Below, piece by piece: positions 32,950-45,809 of a DNA stretch of 64,000 nucleotides (positions are counted from its first letter, which is position 1; every line of letters starts with the position of its first letter). This DNA comes from Sabellastarte sp. h YS-2021. Lineage: Eukaryota; Annelida; Polychaeta; Sabellida; Sabellidae. The notes beneath the pieces were generated by a model. It saw nothing but the letters and a program-made list of their open reading frames with translations. It was not told the origin of the DNA and ran no database searches. Position numbers and translations under genes: made by a program. The stretch covers positions 28,229,160 through 28,293,159 of the forward strand of contig OZ024927.1 in the NCBI GenBank assembly GCA_964017235.1, read 5' to 3'.

Positions 32950-35590
32950 TGAAAAAGGTGTACTGATGTATTGGACTACAAAAAGGGACAGTCTGAATCC
33001 TTGCGAGAGCTTTGTGTTACTTTGCCACAACAAGTAGTTTTGAAATTTGCATGATGGTCGTCTGGGCTAAGGGTACCATGAAACCTACCACACCGTTCAT
33101 CTTAGTTAAACTAAAATACATTGCCTTAATTTATAATCACGAAAGTTCCTGTTCCTACAGATAATAAGTAATCAGATTTGCATGTAGTACATTTTATGTA
33201 GGGGGCAAAAGGAAACTACCACATCATGTATAAATGAAACTCAGACTTTTGCCTCAGAGTATTTGGAGAGGTTGAAGAGGATCTCTGAAAGCTTGGTGTC
33301 AGCCTTTCTGTCAGGACTGGATTAATTATTGTAATTTGGTGCTCACTCCATAGAAAGCTGAACTGAGTTAGGAGAGTGACTTTTGTTCATTTGGGCATTT
33401 TATTTCTTCAATGAGCAAGCACTGAGGCATTGTCAAATGTGGAACCTTTAACCAGAATGATATGGGAGCTTGCCAGTAGTTGCAGCCTTAGTGTGTCTAG
33501 AAAGATATTTTATCGAATGGTAACTTTATAGAAGTGCATTATGACAATAAACATCAGTTATTATATTTATTATATAAATCTTCTAAAAATATGACAAAAA
33601 TCTATACCTCCTTTCAGTTATGTTAAATCCCCTTTGAAAATTGTGTAATGGCAAAATCATAGATAATTGTGACCACAAGAGGGCTCAGAGAATACCTACT
33701 TCTGCCAAGGTCCTACACCTTTACCTTTGTTTATGAGTGCAATGAAGAAAAATTCTTGATTGAGAATTTGTCACGTATCATATAAACATCAATAAACAAA
33801 ACTATATGTTAAATCAAGATCCACTTAGTGTAAATGTTTGATGTGAATCTGTGAACTAGTTTTTTCGCAATCTTGATAACATACAAACAAATTTCATTGA
33901 CCACAGATCCTCCTTGGAGAAGCTAATCAGGTGAAATGTTAAGTACGTTAGACATTTTATTTTCATTCAACAACTGAATTTTTATTTAAAATGTGTTAAT
34001 TGTGTAAATATGATAAACAAAAGAGTGTTAATATATTTAATGAAGATTTATTAAACATATTATGTCACAGCCTATAAAAGTAAAATGTATGTACTCTCTT
34101 ATGGTCATCTTTAAAAGAAACAAAATAAGAATTATAATGACTTGTGAAATTAAGATGTCCAGTGAAAAGTTAAAATTAATGAAGTTGTTCACGTTGTTAA
34201 AAATACAACTTTAGCTAAAATATACTCCCAGAAAGCTAGTATTTAACATGGAGAATTGAAGTTTAAAATGACTGTAGTTTGTATTTTTTTAAATTAAGAT
34301 CAGCAAAATAAAGTAAATTAACTATAATTATATTTTTTAAAATAATATGGATTATGAGTGAATAAAATTAACGCAGTTACTGTTTTAGTTAACATTACTC
34401 AAAATTATCTGAAACAAAACAAATGGTTACTTTTAATTAAATACTCAAGTCCTCACAAAGATAATTGTAAGCTACCCTAGATAAGCAATTAAAGCAGCAA
34501 GTAATGAATGCTCATAAACCGACATTGCCCTGTCATCCAGTGTTTGAAAAATGACAACAGATAATGGGCTAACCTTTCAGTGGGGAAAGATGTTTTCAAA
34601 ATACTCATCACACATGAAAAACCTGGTCCTACTGAGTTGTGTATCCACTCAACTGTTACTGTATCTCTGCTTATAATGACCCCATGTGGTGTTTATAGCT
34701 GCCCTGAAACTGGAAAGTTATGGCATCTTTATGGAAATAAACCACAAAAAGGTGTACCCATAGGTACTTTAGTTATCATTTGAAATACATGGATAACATA
34801 TTAAATTCATGCTAGCTTTAGCCAAAAAAATTCTCATCCAATTTTCTCCATTACCTAAACTATGTGTTTCATTGGCTCAGCTCAGACCACATGACTTTAT
34901 AAATAAGATAGAGAACAAAGGAAAATTATAATCCTTACATGTTTGCCCAAAATTTATTGTAACAGGAACATTACAAGATACTTGTGAGTCTTCCATCAGC
35001 CCTGTACCTTATAAGGTAAAAAATAGAAATCTCACAAAGTTCTGGCATTGAAAAGCTACCCTGGAATTACCATAACACATCAAGAGAGGCTTGTTCGTTG
35101 AGTGGGCGAAAACTGAAGATAGTTTGGTAAGTTATTAGGCAGTGATCATTACTTGCCAAGTCAGCTCCTGTGCCCCCCAAACAATACGTCACTTCTGGTC
35201 CTTTGTTGTGTAAGTGACATATCCACAGATGTAACAACTCTGTAGTAGTCTTTCCTCGGGTCTTCCAGCATAAAATTAAAACCTTGTCCAGTGCAATATC
35301 TCTTCAAATAACTATATATTAATCCTTGGACCTAAAACTGTCCCTGCATAAATAAATTTAAGTTGAGCTTTTCATATTAAACAGAAGAAAGTTCTTTAGA
35401 AGATTTAGAATTTGCCCCAAATTGCACCCTGTAAAGGCTGATTAACTATATTGGCATCTGAAAGTAACATTATGTTTTAGTTTATGATACTTATTTCAAC
35501 GCAAAGTCTCACTAAATGGTTTTCATGATTGAAATGTTAATATAAAGAATATTTTATTGTAATACACTTTGCAATGTAGGAATTACACTG
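32950..35590. other. AT-rich stretch, no gene seen
   Basis: No gene or recognised repeat. Open frames are below about 70 codons and carry no motif. Confidence 0.5.
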
Positions 35591-35599
35591 ATGCATATC

Positions 35600-35790
35600 A
35601 CACATTCAGTAGTCGGTTTACAAATGTCTGCTGTGCCTTTATCTATCATAGCAGGGATAGTAACAGAATAAGTAAATCTGTCAAAACGGGCACTGCCACA
35701 ATGGTTGTAAATGCTCTTATTTGTAGCTGTCTGGATTATTGTAACATGATTTTGTATGGACTCGTAACATCCTAGACTTGCACGACTTCA
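35600..35790 (+). pseudogene. LINE RT C-terminal fragment
   Basis: The plus frame at 35569-35775 reads RISKSVKTGTATMVVNALICSCLDYCNMILYGL, matching the conserved (V)xALIxSRLDYCNxLLYGLP region of CR1/L2/RTE-like LINEs. Only this segment remains. Confidence 0.7.
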
Positions 35791-35794
35791 TTGT

Positions 35795-38700
35795 AGCCTT
35801 TGTTGATTTGTTGGTAAGTTAAAAATCACATTGTTGGAAGCCACGGTTTTTTTTTAAATTGCAGCTCTCTCCACGTGGAACAGATCACTACTTGAAATCA
35901 ATATCTTTTTAGACAAAATCTTTTTTAGTCTGTTGACTTCGGGCACCATAGCTATGTCTGCCCTTGTGGTTGCTGTTGTTTTGTATTGACCTCCCTGTTG
36001 ATTTTCTCTTTTGGACAATAAGGGCTTTAGATGATGTTCCCATCAAATTAGTACTGAGTGTAAATTATTTAAATCAAAACTATTCCAGTAAAATAAGGCC
36101 AAAATATAATAGCTATAACACCATGTTTTGGTTATCAACAAATAGTGTAGAAAATTATGTAAATGTATATAATATATACAATGTATATATTTTCTTGGCT
36201 TTTGTAATATTACTGAGATGATATACAACAAAATAATATATAAATAAACTTGAGTGCAACTGTGTGTGTTAGGGTGGTGGGGGTGGTGGTTGTTTTAGTG
36301 TTTTTCCTCTTGCTCTCATACTGCCTTGTGTTTTAACTCAGCACAAACCTCAACTTGGCACAAACCGGAAGATATAATATTTATTTACAGTTGGATGTCA
36401 TCAGGAACACTCGTGGATTTCCGTGGATCTATCAATACCACATAATGTAACCAAATTGACAACAGACATAACTTGTTTTCCGGGGTGTTCCTTATGCAAA
36501 TTGGGGCTCTGATTTCAAGAAGGAATTATATTATCGCCCCTTAACAACATTTCCGAAGGGTTTATTATTTGGATCTTATGTTAAGAACAAACATTTATGA
36601 CTTGTGCATGTGTCAGTGAATATTATGATCAAAAGAAATTCATGTAGGTGCACTTAAAAATAATAAAAAAATATACTCGTGTGTCAAAGTTATCCCGAAT
36701 TATGGAGAGCAATAGTTCTCTTCTTTCACAATATTGTAGGCTGACTTTATAAATAATAGACGTCAGACCAACATGGCATCCCAATAAAATCCTCCCGAAC
36801 AATTCATGTAACGAATTTTCACCCCATTTGAAAATACATATTGTTAATGAAGTCTTGATAGAGTCTTTCCTGTTGGTTCCTTTGAAACTAATTGAAATAA
36901 GAAAACCATAGTTAAATCTGTCATAAGATTTTATCTGAGAATATAAGGTGCAACCAACATAATATATTATTCAATTTATAAAATTATAATCTGGTTAACA
37001 GACACAATATCAAGTTCCTGAGAAAAGTTCATACCCAAATTCTATATGTATGACGTAATAGGAGGCCGATTTATAATTTGCCTGGTTAAAAAGGGGCGGA
37101 AAAAACTGGCAAAGCGGGTTATTTGTCCAAAGCGAAAAAATAATAATAACTCATATAACTGAGAAGATTGCTCTTATGAACTCCTCCTGGTTGTAAGGAT
37201 TCAAAAAGACTAGTCGTGACAGCAAGCTTTACTTATTTCTTCTGCAGACTCATACGACTGATCTTCTCATGTAATAGGTTTGTTGACCTCCATTTTCTCA
37301 GGAGAGTATTTGAACCAGTGACCTTAGAGATGAAATTCCAGTGATCATTTGTTAAGCTGATGATACTTGTTAACCATTCAGACCCTTAAACCTCTGAGGT
37401 TATTTTCATTTTTATAACTAGTTTCTCATGAAGTTAATGCAGTAAATGGTACAAGTATATCTAGGGATTGAACCTGAACTTTAGTTGGAAATGTATGCCC
37501 TGTTGCACTTACATAAATTACTGGCAACAATTATAATATTCACATTGTTCCAATCGCCCACAGGAGATGTTTGTATGAACAGACCAATTTTACATTAAGG
37601 TCTTTAAAAGTTTTCTAAGACTTTGAATTGCAAGGTTATTTGTAAATAAAGTGTTATTTTTGTTCAACAGTTTATCGGCTTGATTTATTCATTAGCCTAT
37701 AAACAGAGGCACAAATCATTTCAGTACAGTTCACAACAAAGTATTTAAATGTATATAATGTACTCTTACTTTGTTTTTCTCCTTGCACGTATTTATGGCT
37801 GTTTTGACTGTTGTTGTGATCTTTGCAGACGTTCAAAAATGACTTTGTAAAGGGTAATTTTTTGTTTGTTTGTGAACCAATAAATTCACATAGTCTCGCC
37901 TGAGTCGTAAAAGTTGCTGAAACAATGGAATGTGAGTGACAGTACAAGTGGGTAGTTATTATCTGGTTATGAAAGCTGCCAGAATAACTTCAAAAACCTC
38001 CAAATGATTGGTGGGTAAGAAGAGTCTTTTGTGTTGCAGTTTCTTCAACGTAAAATAGAGGTTCACAGGAAAATCAGTGGTCTTGCTAAAGGCTCAAGTT
38101 TATTTATAATCTGGGAAAACTTGTAGTTCAGATAATGAAGTTTCCGATTATATAATGAACTAATACAAATACTGGCTTTTCACATTAGCATACTGCTAAG
38201 ACTGTCTTTGGTGAGCTAATATCTCCTGACATGTATGAGTGCTTTATGGATAGTAAATATCTGTGTACATGTTTGCAAAAGATGTGGTGCAAACATAAGC
38301 CTTAAACAAGCCTAAAAAGTCAGTTAAAAGGCCCAGATCTTTGAGGTGAAAAAACTTCATTTCACTGCAGTTAGAAGGTTGGCATTTACTGAGGTGCAAT
38401 AACAGGACACAGTGGAGTACACACCTCACCGCTTTGTTAATAAATGATACTGTAATGTTTGCCTCACCTAAAGATTCACCAAAATTGTAATTTTTACTGT
38501 ATCAGTCTTTATCCTTCATGTAGAACTTTGATCATTAAAATAAATTCAATCGTTTTTAGTATTATGGAACGCGCCTGAAATTGGTACAAGCATTTAGAAA
38601 AAAAATCAGTTCAATATTGGTTATCAATCAGTATAATGGATGCGGAAATACACATTTATTAGATGTCTGCTGATTGGGTGTATTATTGATTGGGGCGGGG

Positions 38701-39845
38701 GGGGGTCATTACTCGTTGAAACTGTGTTATTGCCACTCCCTTATTATTGTAAGGTCTCCAGAAAGTCAATTACTTTACGGTTTAGGTCTATTTATAACTT
38801 ACAATAGGGTCAAAGTATATTTTAATCCAAATAAATCCACATTAAGTTACATATAAAAGCACAAATGAGGATTAGATGGGCAGATAAATACTAAGAAATA
38901 AGACGGAACATAAACCCCTTAAAGTAACTGTAAAGTTTGAAACAAAATTCACAAAAAAACCCATTAAATTTCATCTATAAAATTAATATATTTTGGATTT
39001 GAAAACAACTTTATAAAAAACTCAATATGGATATAGGTAAGCTATTATTACTTGCTATTATTGCTAACCCTATGACCAGTAAAAACTAAATCTGTACCTT
39101 ATGCTGGCCATTACCACATGTCTAACCAGTCTCCCACTTATCTCCTCAAGTATTTATATTTTAATACAGCTGATGAGGTGATGTAACAGCTATTTCAATA
39201 TTTAAAAAAAAAGTGATCTGGAATGCAACTTGCTTTCTGACTTGTGTCTTATCACCCTGAAGATGTCCCTACCATGTGCAAATCACACCAAATCACACTG
39301 AATGCATCCTATCCAAATCTGAGGTGGGCGGAACCATAACAGAAGGTACGCAAGCCTGTGTAGTTATAGCTTGTGACTCCAGTATTGAAAAGTGTGACCT
39401 TGGTATTAACTACTTACAAACTTATACACAAAGGCTTGGAACTCATAAAGTACCTGTACATGTCAGGATATATTAGCTCAGCAAACATTTTGTGAGTAGT
39501 ACATTGATGTCAAAGCCAGTTTATCTATTGAGTAAATTACCCCAACTGATGATACAACCATTCCACTTGTGTGAGTTAAGACCTGGCTGATTTATAAATT
39601 TGGATGCTGCAACTACTGATCCTGTTGAAAATGGACAAAAATGTTTTTTTTAAAATGCACAATTTATCCGAAGTGAAAAAGTAGTCATACGACTGAAAGG
39701 ATTGGCTTTACAGCATACTTAAGACCTATATGACTCATAAAGATAAACAATAAGCCCCATTAACTCTTATACAGTACTAGAGAGACTCCTACAAACAAAC
39801 CCTCTCTTTGGAAAATATCACTCGACTCCATCTTTATAGCAAAGT
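35795..39845. other. AT-rich stretch with a SINE-head relic
   Basis: On the minus strand at about 37383-37312, CTGAATGGTTAACAAG (box A-like) and ACTGGTTCAAATACTC (box B-like) look like a tRNA-derived SINE head. A guanine-rich run GGGTGGTGGGGGTGGTGG lies at about 36270-36289. A G run is at about 38694-38706. No genes are supported. Confidence 0.45.
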
Positions 39846-39851
39846 GTACAG

Positions 39852-40090
39852 TATTAGTCAAAACACCATAAAATTAGTCATAACACCATAAAATTAAGTT
39901 GTAGCACCATTCAGACAAGTTGTAGCACCATTAAGATAGGGTGTAGCAACATTCAGATAAGTTGTCACACCATTCAGATAAGTTGTAGAACCATTCAGAT
40001 AAGTTGTAGCAACATTCAGATAAGTTGTCACAGTATTAAGTTAAGTTGTAGCACCATTAAGATAAGTTGTAGCACAATTAAGATAAGTTC
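39852..40090. repeat. 21-bp minisatellite, about 11 copies
   Basis: Tandem copies of AAGTTGTAGCACCATTCAGAT with substitutions (CATTAAGAT and TGTCACACC variants), exactly 21 bp apart through most of the array. There are no unique spacers, so this is not a CRISPR array. Confidence 0.93.
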
Positions 40091-40094
40091 CAAC

Positions 40095-43000
40095 TACCTT
40101 ATGACTGAAAATGTTGGTTGTAACTTCTGTCAGACAGAAATACTTACTTACACAGCTTTTTGGACATATTTAAAAATAGTTGGATTCACATGTTTACACT
40201 TCAAACCTTTACAACTGATAAAATAAATTGTACGACCAAAAAGATAATGATAGGTACTACATTTAGGGTGGTTGGGAGGTAAACTAGAGTGATTGAAACT
40301 AGGGTATAAAGTAGATTTTTTTAAATTTTCTAATTGCAAGGAAACCCGAGCCTAAATTAAGGCTAGTCCAGCATGTTAAGTTTACCAGAAGAAGATAAAC
40401 CGGAAATGCAAAGTTTGCAAATTTTGTTCCAAAAACTGACAACCGGAAGTAGGTCAAAGGAAGATATTTGTTACCGGAGGGTGATAAAGTAAACAAACCC
40501 CCACATGTTATCTACCATGGTTAGCTAAAAACAGGGAATGTGCACTATGCTGTTAGAACTGAAGCCTAAAGTGTGGACTTGCATACCTTTCATAGCACTC
40601 CCAAACACCCCAAATAGCTGTTTGTTCAATTAATACATCAACAACAATTGATTGAGAATGTTGCAAATTTTGATTGATCTAACCCAAACATAAACATGGC
40701 TTTCTTCTGCATTCTAGATTATAGTGGATTCATTTGTGTGAACTTCCGGAATAGAGTGTTATGGGAAAACAGGGATCAGTTAGAATCATCCATGGTCTCA
40801 AACATACTTTCTCATTGCAATTTACTTAATGTGCTTTTTAATATGTACATCAGTTATTGAATCAACTACCCCAAAAATGTTTGTTTGCTGTTAATTCATT
40901 TAACACTCCTTTGATTGCCAGGTAAATTTTTAACGCAAATGTAAGCGGTCATTGGTCAAAGCAAAGGCTGGTGATTTTTAAACTGAATAAAAATATAATG
41001 GCAGTACATACGCTGTAGTCATCTTATGTGTGCATTAACCATTTGTATTGTATTAATTTCTTGGCCAAAGGTTTAAATGACAGCCCAATATATTCATGGA
41101 TAAAGTTGGTTGTTAATTGCCTATGACCTGTGGATTAGAGTGCAGAAAGGTGATATCAACTAGTTTGTCCTGCATTCATCCACCCTGTCTACCACAGATC
41201 TAGTCGTCCTCTATATAATATGTTTAAGGGCAACATGAAACCCAAGTAAAACAAATTACATTATTTTTTATTTCATTAGTTTATTATAGTGACATTTATT
41301 ATGTTGATAAGGATTATACAAGAAGCAATCAAGTAATACCCAGCTGTACATGGGCTTATAAGTCACTTTAAACGATAGTAAATAACATCCAGAGCACACA
41401 CGTTTTAAGCTAGTAAACAATGAATAAGAAAGCAATCCAATACATAAAGATTAACAATTCAATTTACTTTTTCTTTCTTGTCACAAATAAAAATAAAATT
41501 AATATCCATAATGAGATTTACATGAGTTAATACCCTCAATAATTGGTCCAGTAATACTTCTGATTTATTAATGTTTAGAATTTTGAAATATTTCATATGA
41601 ATTAGCTCTTAAGCTGGACAAACACATACAAAATGTACAATACAAAATATGATAAGGTGTAATTGGACATTTACATGTCTTTTATATCAAGTACTTTCAT
41701 TTCTAAGCATAAAGCTGGTTCACTTTCACTGTTTTAACAAATATTTTCAATGTCAAGAAATTAATTAACAACATAACTGGTTGGTAGCTGTGAAGTAACT
41801 TGGTTAGTATTCTGTCACAAAGGCAAGTGAAAAGTGCACTGGTATGAATAATATTTTACATGCTTCAGATGTAATTCGGTATAAATGAGGCAGATTTGGT
41901 GAAAGGTAATGACAATGTGTTCACGTGACACTGTGCAAATAGTGTAAACAAAGTCACATGACACCATAAAAGTAAGGGCAAATATTGCTTTGTTTTTATA
42001 CAAATATTACCCACGTGGTGAGGTTGAAATTGACAAACTTGGATTATTTTGATTTCTTACACATATTTTAATGTCTATGTGATGATTTTGGTTGTTCATT
42101 GATTCAACTTCAATCAGAAAGACAATTTATCTTATTCAAATACAAGCACACATAATTTATATACAAAGCTAGAATTATTACCCAAGATTCTTTTCAGCAG
42201 ATAATGATCATACCGGACTAGAATTCGACCTTGCTTGGATAATTAACAGAATTTGAAAGTAAATTGTTTTATTTACGTGTTTGTGCAATTTAACGTGATT
42301 TTGATCTCTCTCTCTGATAGTATCTGTAATCACAACGCACTCATTCAAAATTCTGTGATTAGTGGTATTTTTGCCATCTCAGTAGAAAACCTCAATGAGA
42401 AAAATTTACCTTTCTCATCTTCACGTGGATTATGTTTTATGAGAACAAGGCCTCATAGAAAGTACAACGAATTCTAGGAATTATTTGCTATGTTTATTAT
42501 TATAATGATTACTGTACTATATCTATAAAAGTAGGAATATATACATAATTTAAATTTATATCATATTTATGGTCTTATATATCTAAATATATCATACATA
42601 GAGAAATCACTTTTCGAAATTGTTAAACAATATATCGTCAGAGAATGTGCCTGTCTAAGAATACAAATATAAATACATAAATGTATATTTTTATGGTAGT
42701 ACTAATTTGCGGTAATAAGTAGCTGTATTTTTTTAGCATATGTATTTCATGTTATAGGTAACAGTTAGATGATGATGTTATTTATACAGAAAATGTTCGG
42801 AATTAGAAGAATCTTATGAGTTGTGATACAGTACAAACATTAAATCCATTCCTAATGGGAACTTCACACTACCTCGTGCAGAAGACTCCAATCTTAGATT
42901 ATTTCCGAATTAACAGAGCACCCCAAATCCAGATAGGACAGTGGGTGAAAGTAGGTCAAACGTATCCATACCATTTAAAAAAAAATTTCTGGTGAAAACT

Positions 43001-44300
43001 TAAGTATAGAAGATCCACTGTATGAATGCTAAAGAGTAAAAGGTATAAAAAACTCGGTGAAATGATTAAACTTCATATAACCTGGCATCACATTTTTCTA
43101 GGTTTGAATGAATTCAAACTAGAAGTAATATCATTTCTATTGCAGCCTTTTCTATTTATGCTGCATGAATGAGATGCGTGGAACATGAAAATCTTGCAAA
43201 CTGTGTACACAGTTATTTGTATTACTTCATCAGTATATATCAAAAGTTAAGTAAGAAGGGAGATTGGTTTAAATATGTTTACAAGTGAGTTCAAAGTGAT
43301 TTAACTAGCTTTATACTATGACATGTACTCTGTTGTATGAAATCCGTGTTGGTTCTTTTTTGGCAATTCTAGTTTGTTAGCTGTAGACTCTTCTGTTTGA
43401 GGCTACACCCCTCCAGATGGAAGGACTGTTGCTAGCTAGCCAAAGTAAGAAGTGAAAGTTCAAAAATACTTACTGTTGTCAACGCCTGCAATGCTATTTT
43501 CTCAAATAGTTATTCTACATATCTGGTAACAGCTACATGCTCTTTTTGAATGGTACTGTACAAGGGGACTGATGGGGGGGTTTGCAACCCTCGTCTGTCC
43601 AGTTCCTATTGCATAATTCTAAAAATAGTAGAAAATTAAGTTATGGCCTGAAAATTAATATTTATTCAGATAAGATTGTTCATTATAAAGTGGACAAGTA
43701 TCCACATTATAAAATTTGTAAAACGTAATCTGATTAGCAAGAGGTCTTTTAAATTTACATTAAAAATGAATTTTAAGTCATACCTGAAACCTTTGTAACA
43801 GGCACAAGGACAACCACCAATGGTGAACCGCTGATTTTTTTTTAATTTCTGAGTTTTGAATCTATGGTGGAAATAACCGGCTGAAGCAGGGATGCACCCC
43901 AGTGACCCAACGAAGAAGTGAACCTCTGCCACAAGGTCAAATCAAGGAAATGTAAGCAAAGGTATATGCCAAATGGACCAAAATAAAAAAATAATCATCA
44001 AGGGAGTTTGTACAACCCAGAGTCTAATGTATAAAATTTGGAAATTGATTTTTGTGGGTCAAACTAAAACATCCAAAAGCAGAGAAGACAACCAAACGTG
44101 TCATACATTCAGCTAAAATAGGGTTTAAAATGTTATCTAAAGTGCCTGAAGCATGTACAGGAAAAGGAAGTATCCATCAGGAAAGTAAAGGGTTAAGATA
44201 AAAGAGTCGAATGTATAAAATACTTGAAATTTGTCATCTGTGGGTCAAGGTGTAGTTACATGATCATTAAAATATGTAGTATTTATTTTAATACAGGACA
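40095..44300. other. AT-rich stretch, no gene seen
   Basis: No coding sequence identified. ETS-like ACCGGAAGT beside AGTAGGTCA is present at 40442-40456, and a second AAGTAGGTCA is at 42949-42958. Confidence 0.45.
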
Positions 44301-44304
44301 TTAC

Positions 44305-44415
44305 TTTGGTAAGCCAATTTTAACCCTGAACTTAATTTTGGCTAGCCAACTTTAACTCCCGGGTTAATTTGGGCTAGCTTACTTTAACCTCGGAATTAAT
44401 TTTGGCTGTTCAGTT
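44305..44415. repeat. 32-33 bp minisatellite, three copies
   Basis: Three copies of a unit resembling TAGCCAACTTTAACTCC followed by GGTTAATTTTGGC (units at about 44310, 44343 and 44375). Confidence 0.85.
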
Positions 44416-44547
44416 ACTCTGGTCTGTCCCACATAAATCGCATTCAGTGTCACATTTGAAATGTTTAAATGTGTTATCCACGAAAATAAACAAAAACCAA
44501 GTGGCTACAGAACTATCGTATTCTTCTGTCCGGTAACGCGTCAAAAG

Positions 44548-44569
44548 TGACCTACTTCGAAGTAGGTCA
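44548..44569. promoter_or_regulatory. 22-bp perfect palindrome of AGGTCA half-sites
   Basis: Left arm TGACCTACTTC (44548-44558) and right arm GAAGTAGGTCA (44559-44569) are exact reverse complements. Each arm contains AAGTAGGTCA on one strand, which fits a monomeric nuclear-receptor element of the ROR/E75/Rev-erb type (A/T-rich flank, then AGGTCA). Function is inference. Confidence 0.4.
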
Positions 44570-45454
44570 AATTTTTAAAGAAAAACAAAACAAAATAATT
44601 TATTTCCCTATTTACAATAATAATTCTTACAAAAAATATGTGTTAATATACGGTACTTGCATAAATTAATTTTCGTAATTTCTTAGTTTGTCTGTAGCAG
44701 AAATGGTTGAAATTTAGTTTGTTTTCAGTTACTTTGGAAAGGTCCCGGATTTGCCAGACAGAAGAATATACCATCTGTTCAATTGTGCAATCCTCCATGA
44801 AATATCTGTGTATCGGAAAAGTGTGAGTGGGGGTATAATAAAAACTAGTGTAGAGAGAGAAAAAAGATTGAAGACTGTGTTATTATTAAAATCCCTCAGA
44901 TTCACATTGGATAACTTGCGGATAATCAGCTTGAGTTTAGACATATGATGCGTCTACGTTAAGCCCATTTCTCCACGGGAATCAAATTTCTCCGATGTTT
45001 AGCATTTTTATTGCCAAGTCTCATGCAGTCGCCAGCCGTCTTTGAAGTTTATTCCAGATTCAGCAAGATCACTGAGTAGCGGTGGAATATAGACTGTCGA
45101 AGGAAGCCTGGCTATCGTGGGGTGTGCTAACACTTTGATATATATTCTATATACCATGCTATATATCTCCAAGGGTTTCTGTTTAATCCACAAACACGCC
45201 AAGGAAATCAATTAGAACTATAGTTGAACAGAGGTTGAAGAAGACATCTAGCCTGGTAGATTATATCAGTTCCATTTTTAAACAAAATATTAAAAATAAA
45301 ATATGCCTTGTCAAACGCAAGTTATAAATACATATACTGTGTAAGTAAAAATTTTAGCTGCAAGAAAATTTCATTAATTTCAAAATTTTAAGATATTCAG
45401 TAGAATAAATTTTTACTAATGGTCAGTAATCTAGACTAATCCAGTCTCTTGACT

Positions 45455-45556
45455 ACCACTTTGAACAATACTTTTGTTAACCTAGCGCAGAGAGTTCCCC
45501 ACTGTGGGGAAGATTTTGCGGCTGCAAAGCAGTGGATTAAATTAAATTAGATTGGT
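45455..45556 (+). pseudogene. CR1/L2-type LINE 3' end
   Basis: Contains GTTCCCCACTGTGGGGAAGA (hairpin), then CTGCAAAGCAGTGGATTAAA and ATTAAATTAGATT, matching the 3' UTR and tail of the LINEs at 10200-10268 and 29040-29115. Only the last 100 bp are retained. Confidence 0.8.
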
Positions 45557-45639
45557 TAGTGTCTACTTACAAAATTAACACAGATTTAAAATTTCACTTG
45601 GAATAAGTTCTTAGGCGCTAGCTCTAGTGAGGCTCACAC

Positions 45640-45800
45640 TTTTTTATGTCTCCCGAGTTTCATGAATTGTGGCGTAGAGTGATGAGTGCCTGTCTCTTTA
45701 CTAATGTTAAGTGGCAATGGGCTACTTTAGTATTTGGATGGGTGATCGTTTCAGTGCACTACTCGCGTCTCTGATGGCTTTGCAGCTCATACTAGTAGAC
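45640..45800 (+). repeat. 5S rRNA-derived SINE-like repeat, copy 1
   Basis: The segment TTAGTATTTGGATGGGTGAT (about 45736-45755) is nearly identical to the internal-control region end of 5S rRNA. Upstream, TCTCTTTACTAATGTTAAG resembles the 5S segment ending GAAGTTAAGC. A body not from 5S follows (GTGCACTAC, GTCTCTGATGGCTTTG) and is shared with the copy at 59945-60115. This suits a 5S-derived SINE (SINE3-like) better than a plain 5S pseudogene. Confidence 0.6.
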
Positions 45801-45809
45801 TGACACCCC

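Noticed and set aside
39852..40090. Regular 21-bp repeats as a CRISPR array
   Set aside because: Units are directly adjacent without unique spacers, in eukaryotic DNA; a minisatellite explains them.
45640..45800. Functional 5S rRNA gene
   Set aside because: Only parts of the internal region match; 5' and 3' ends and several internal positions do not, and a non-5S body follows.
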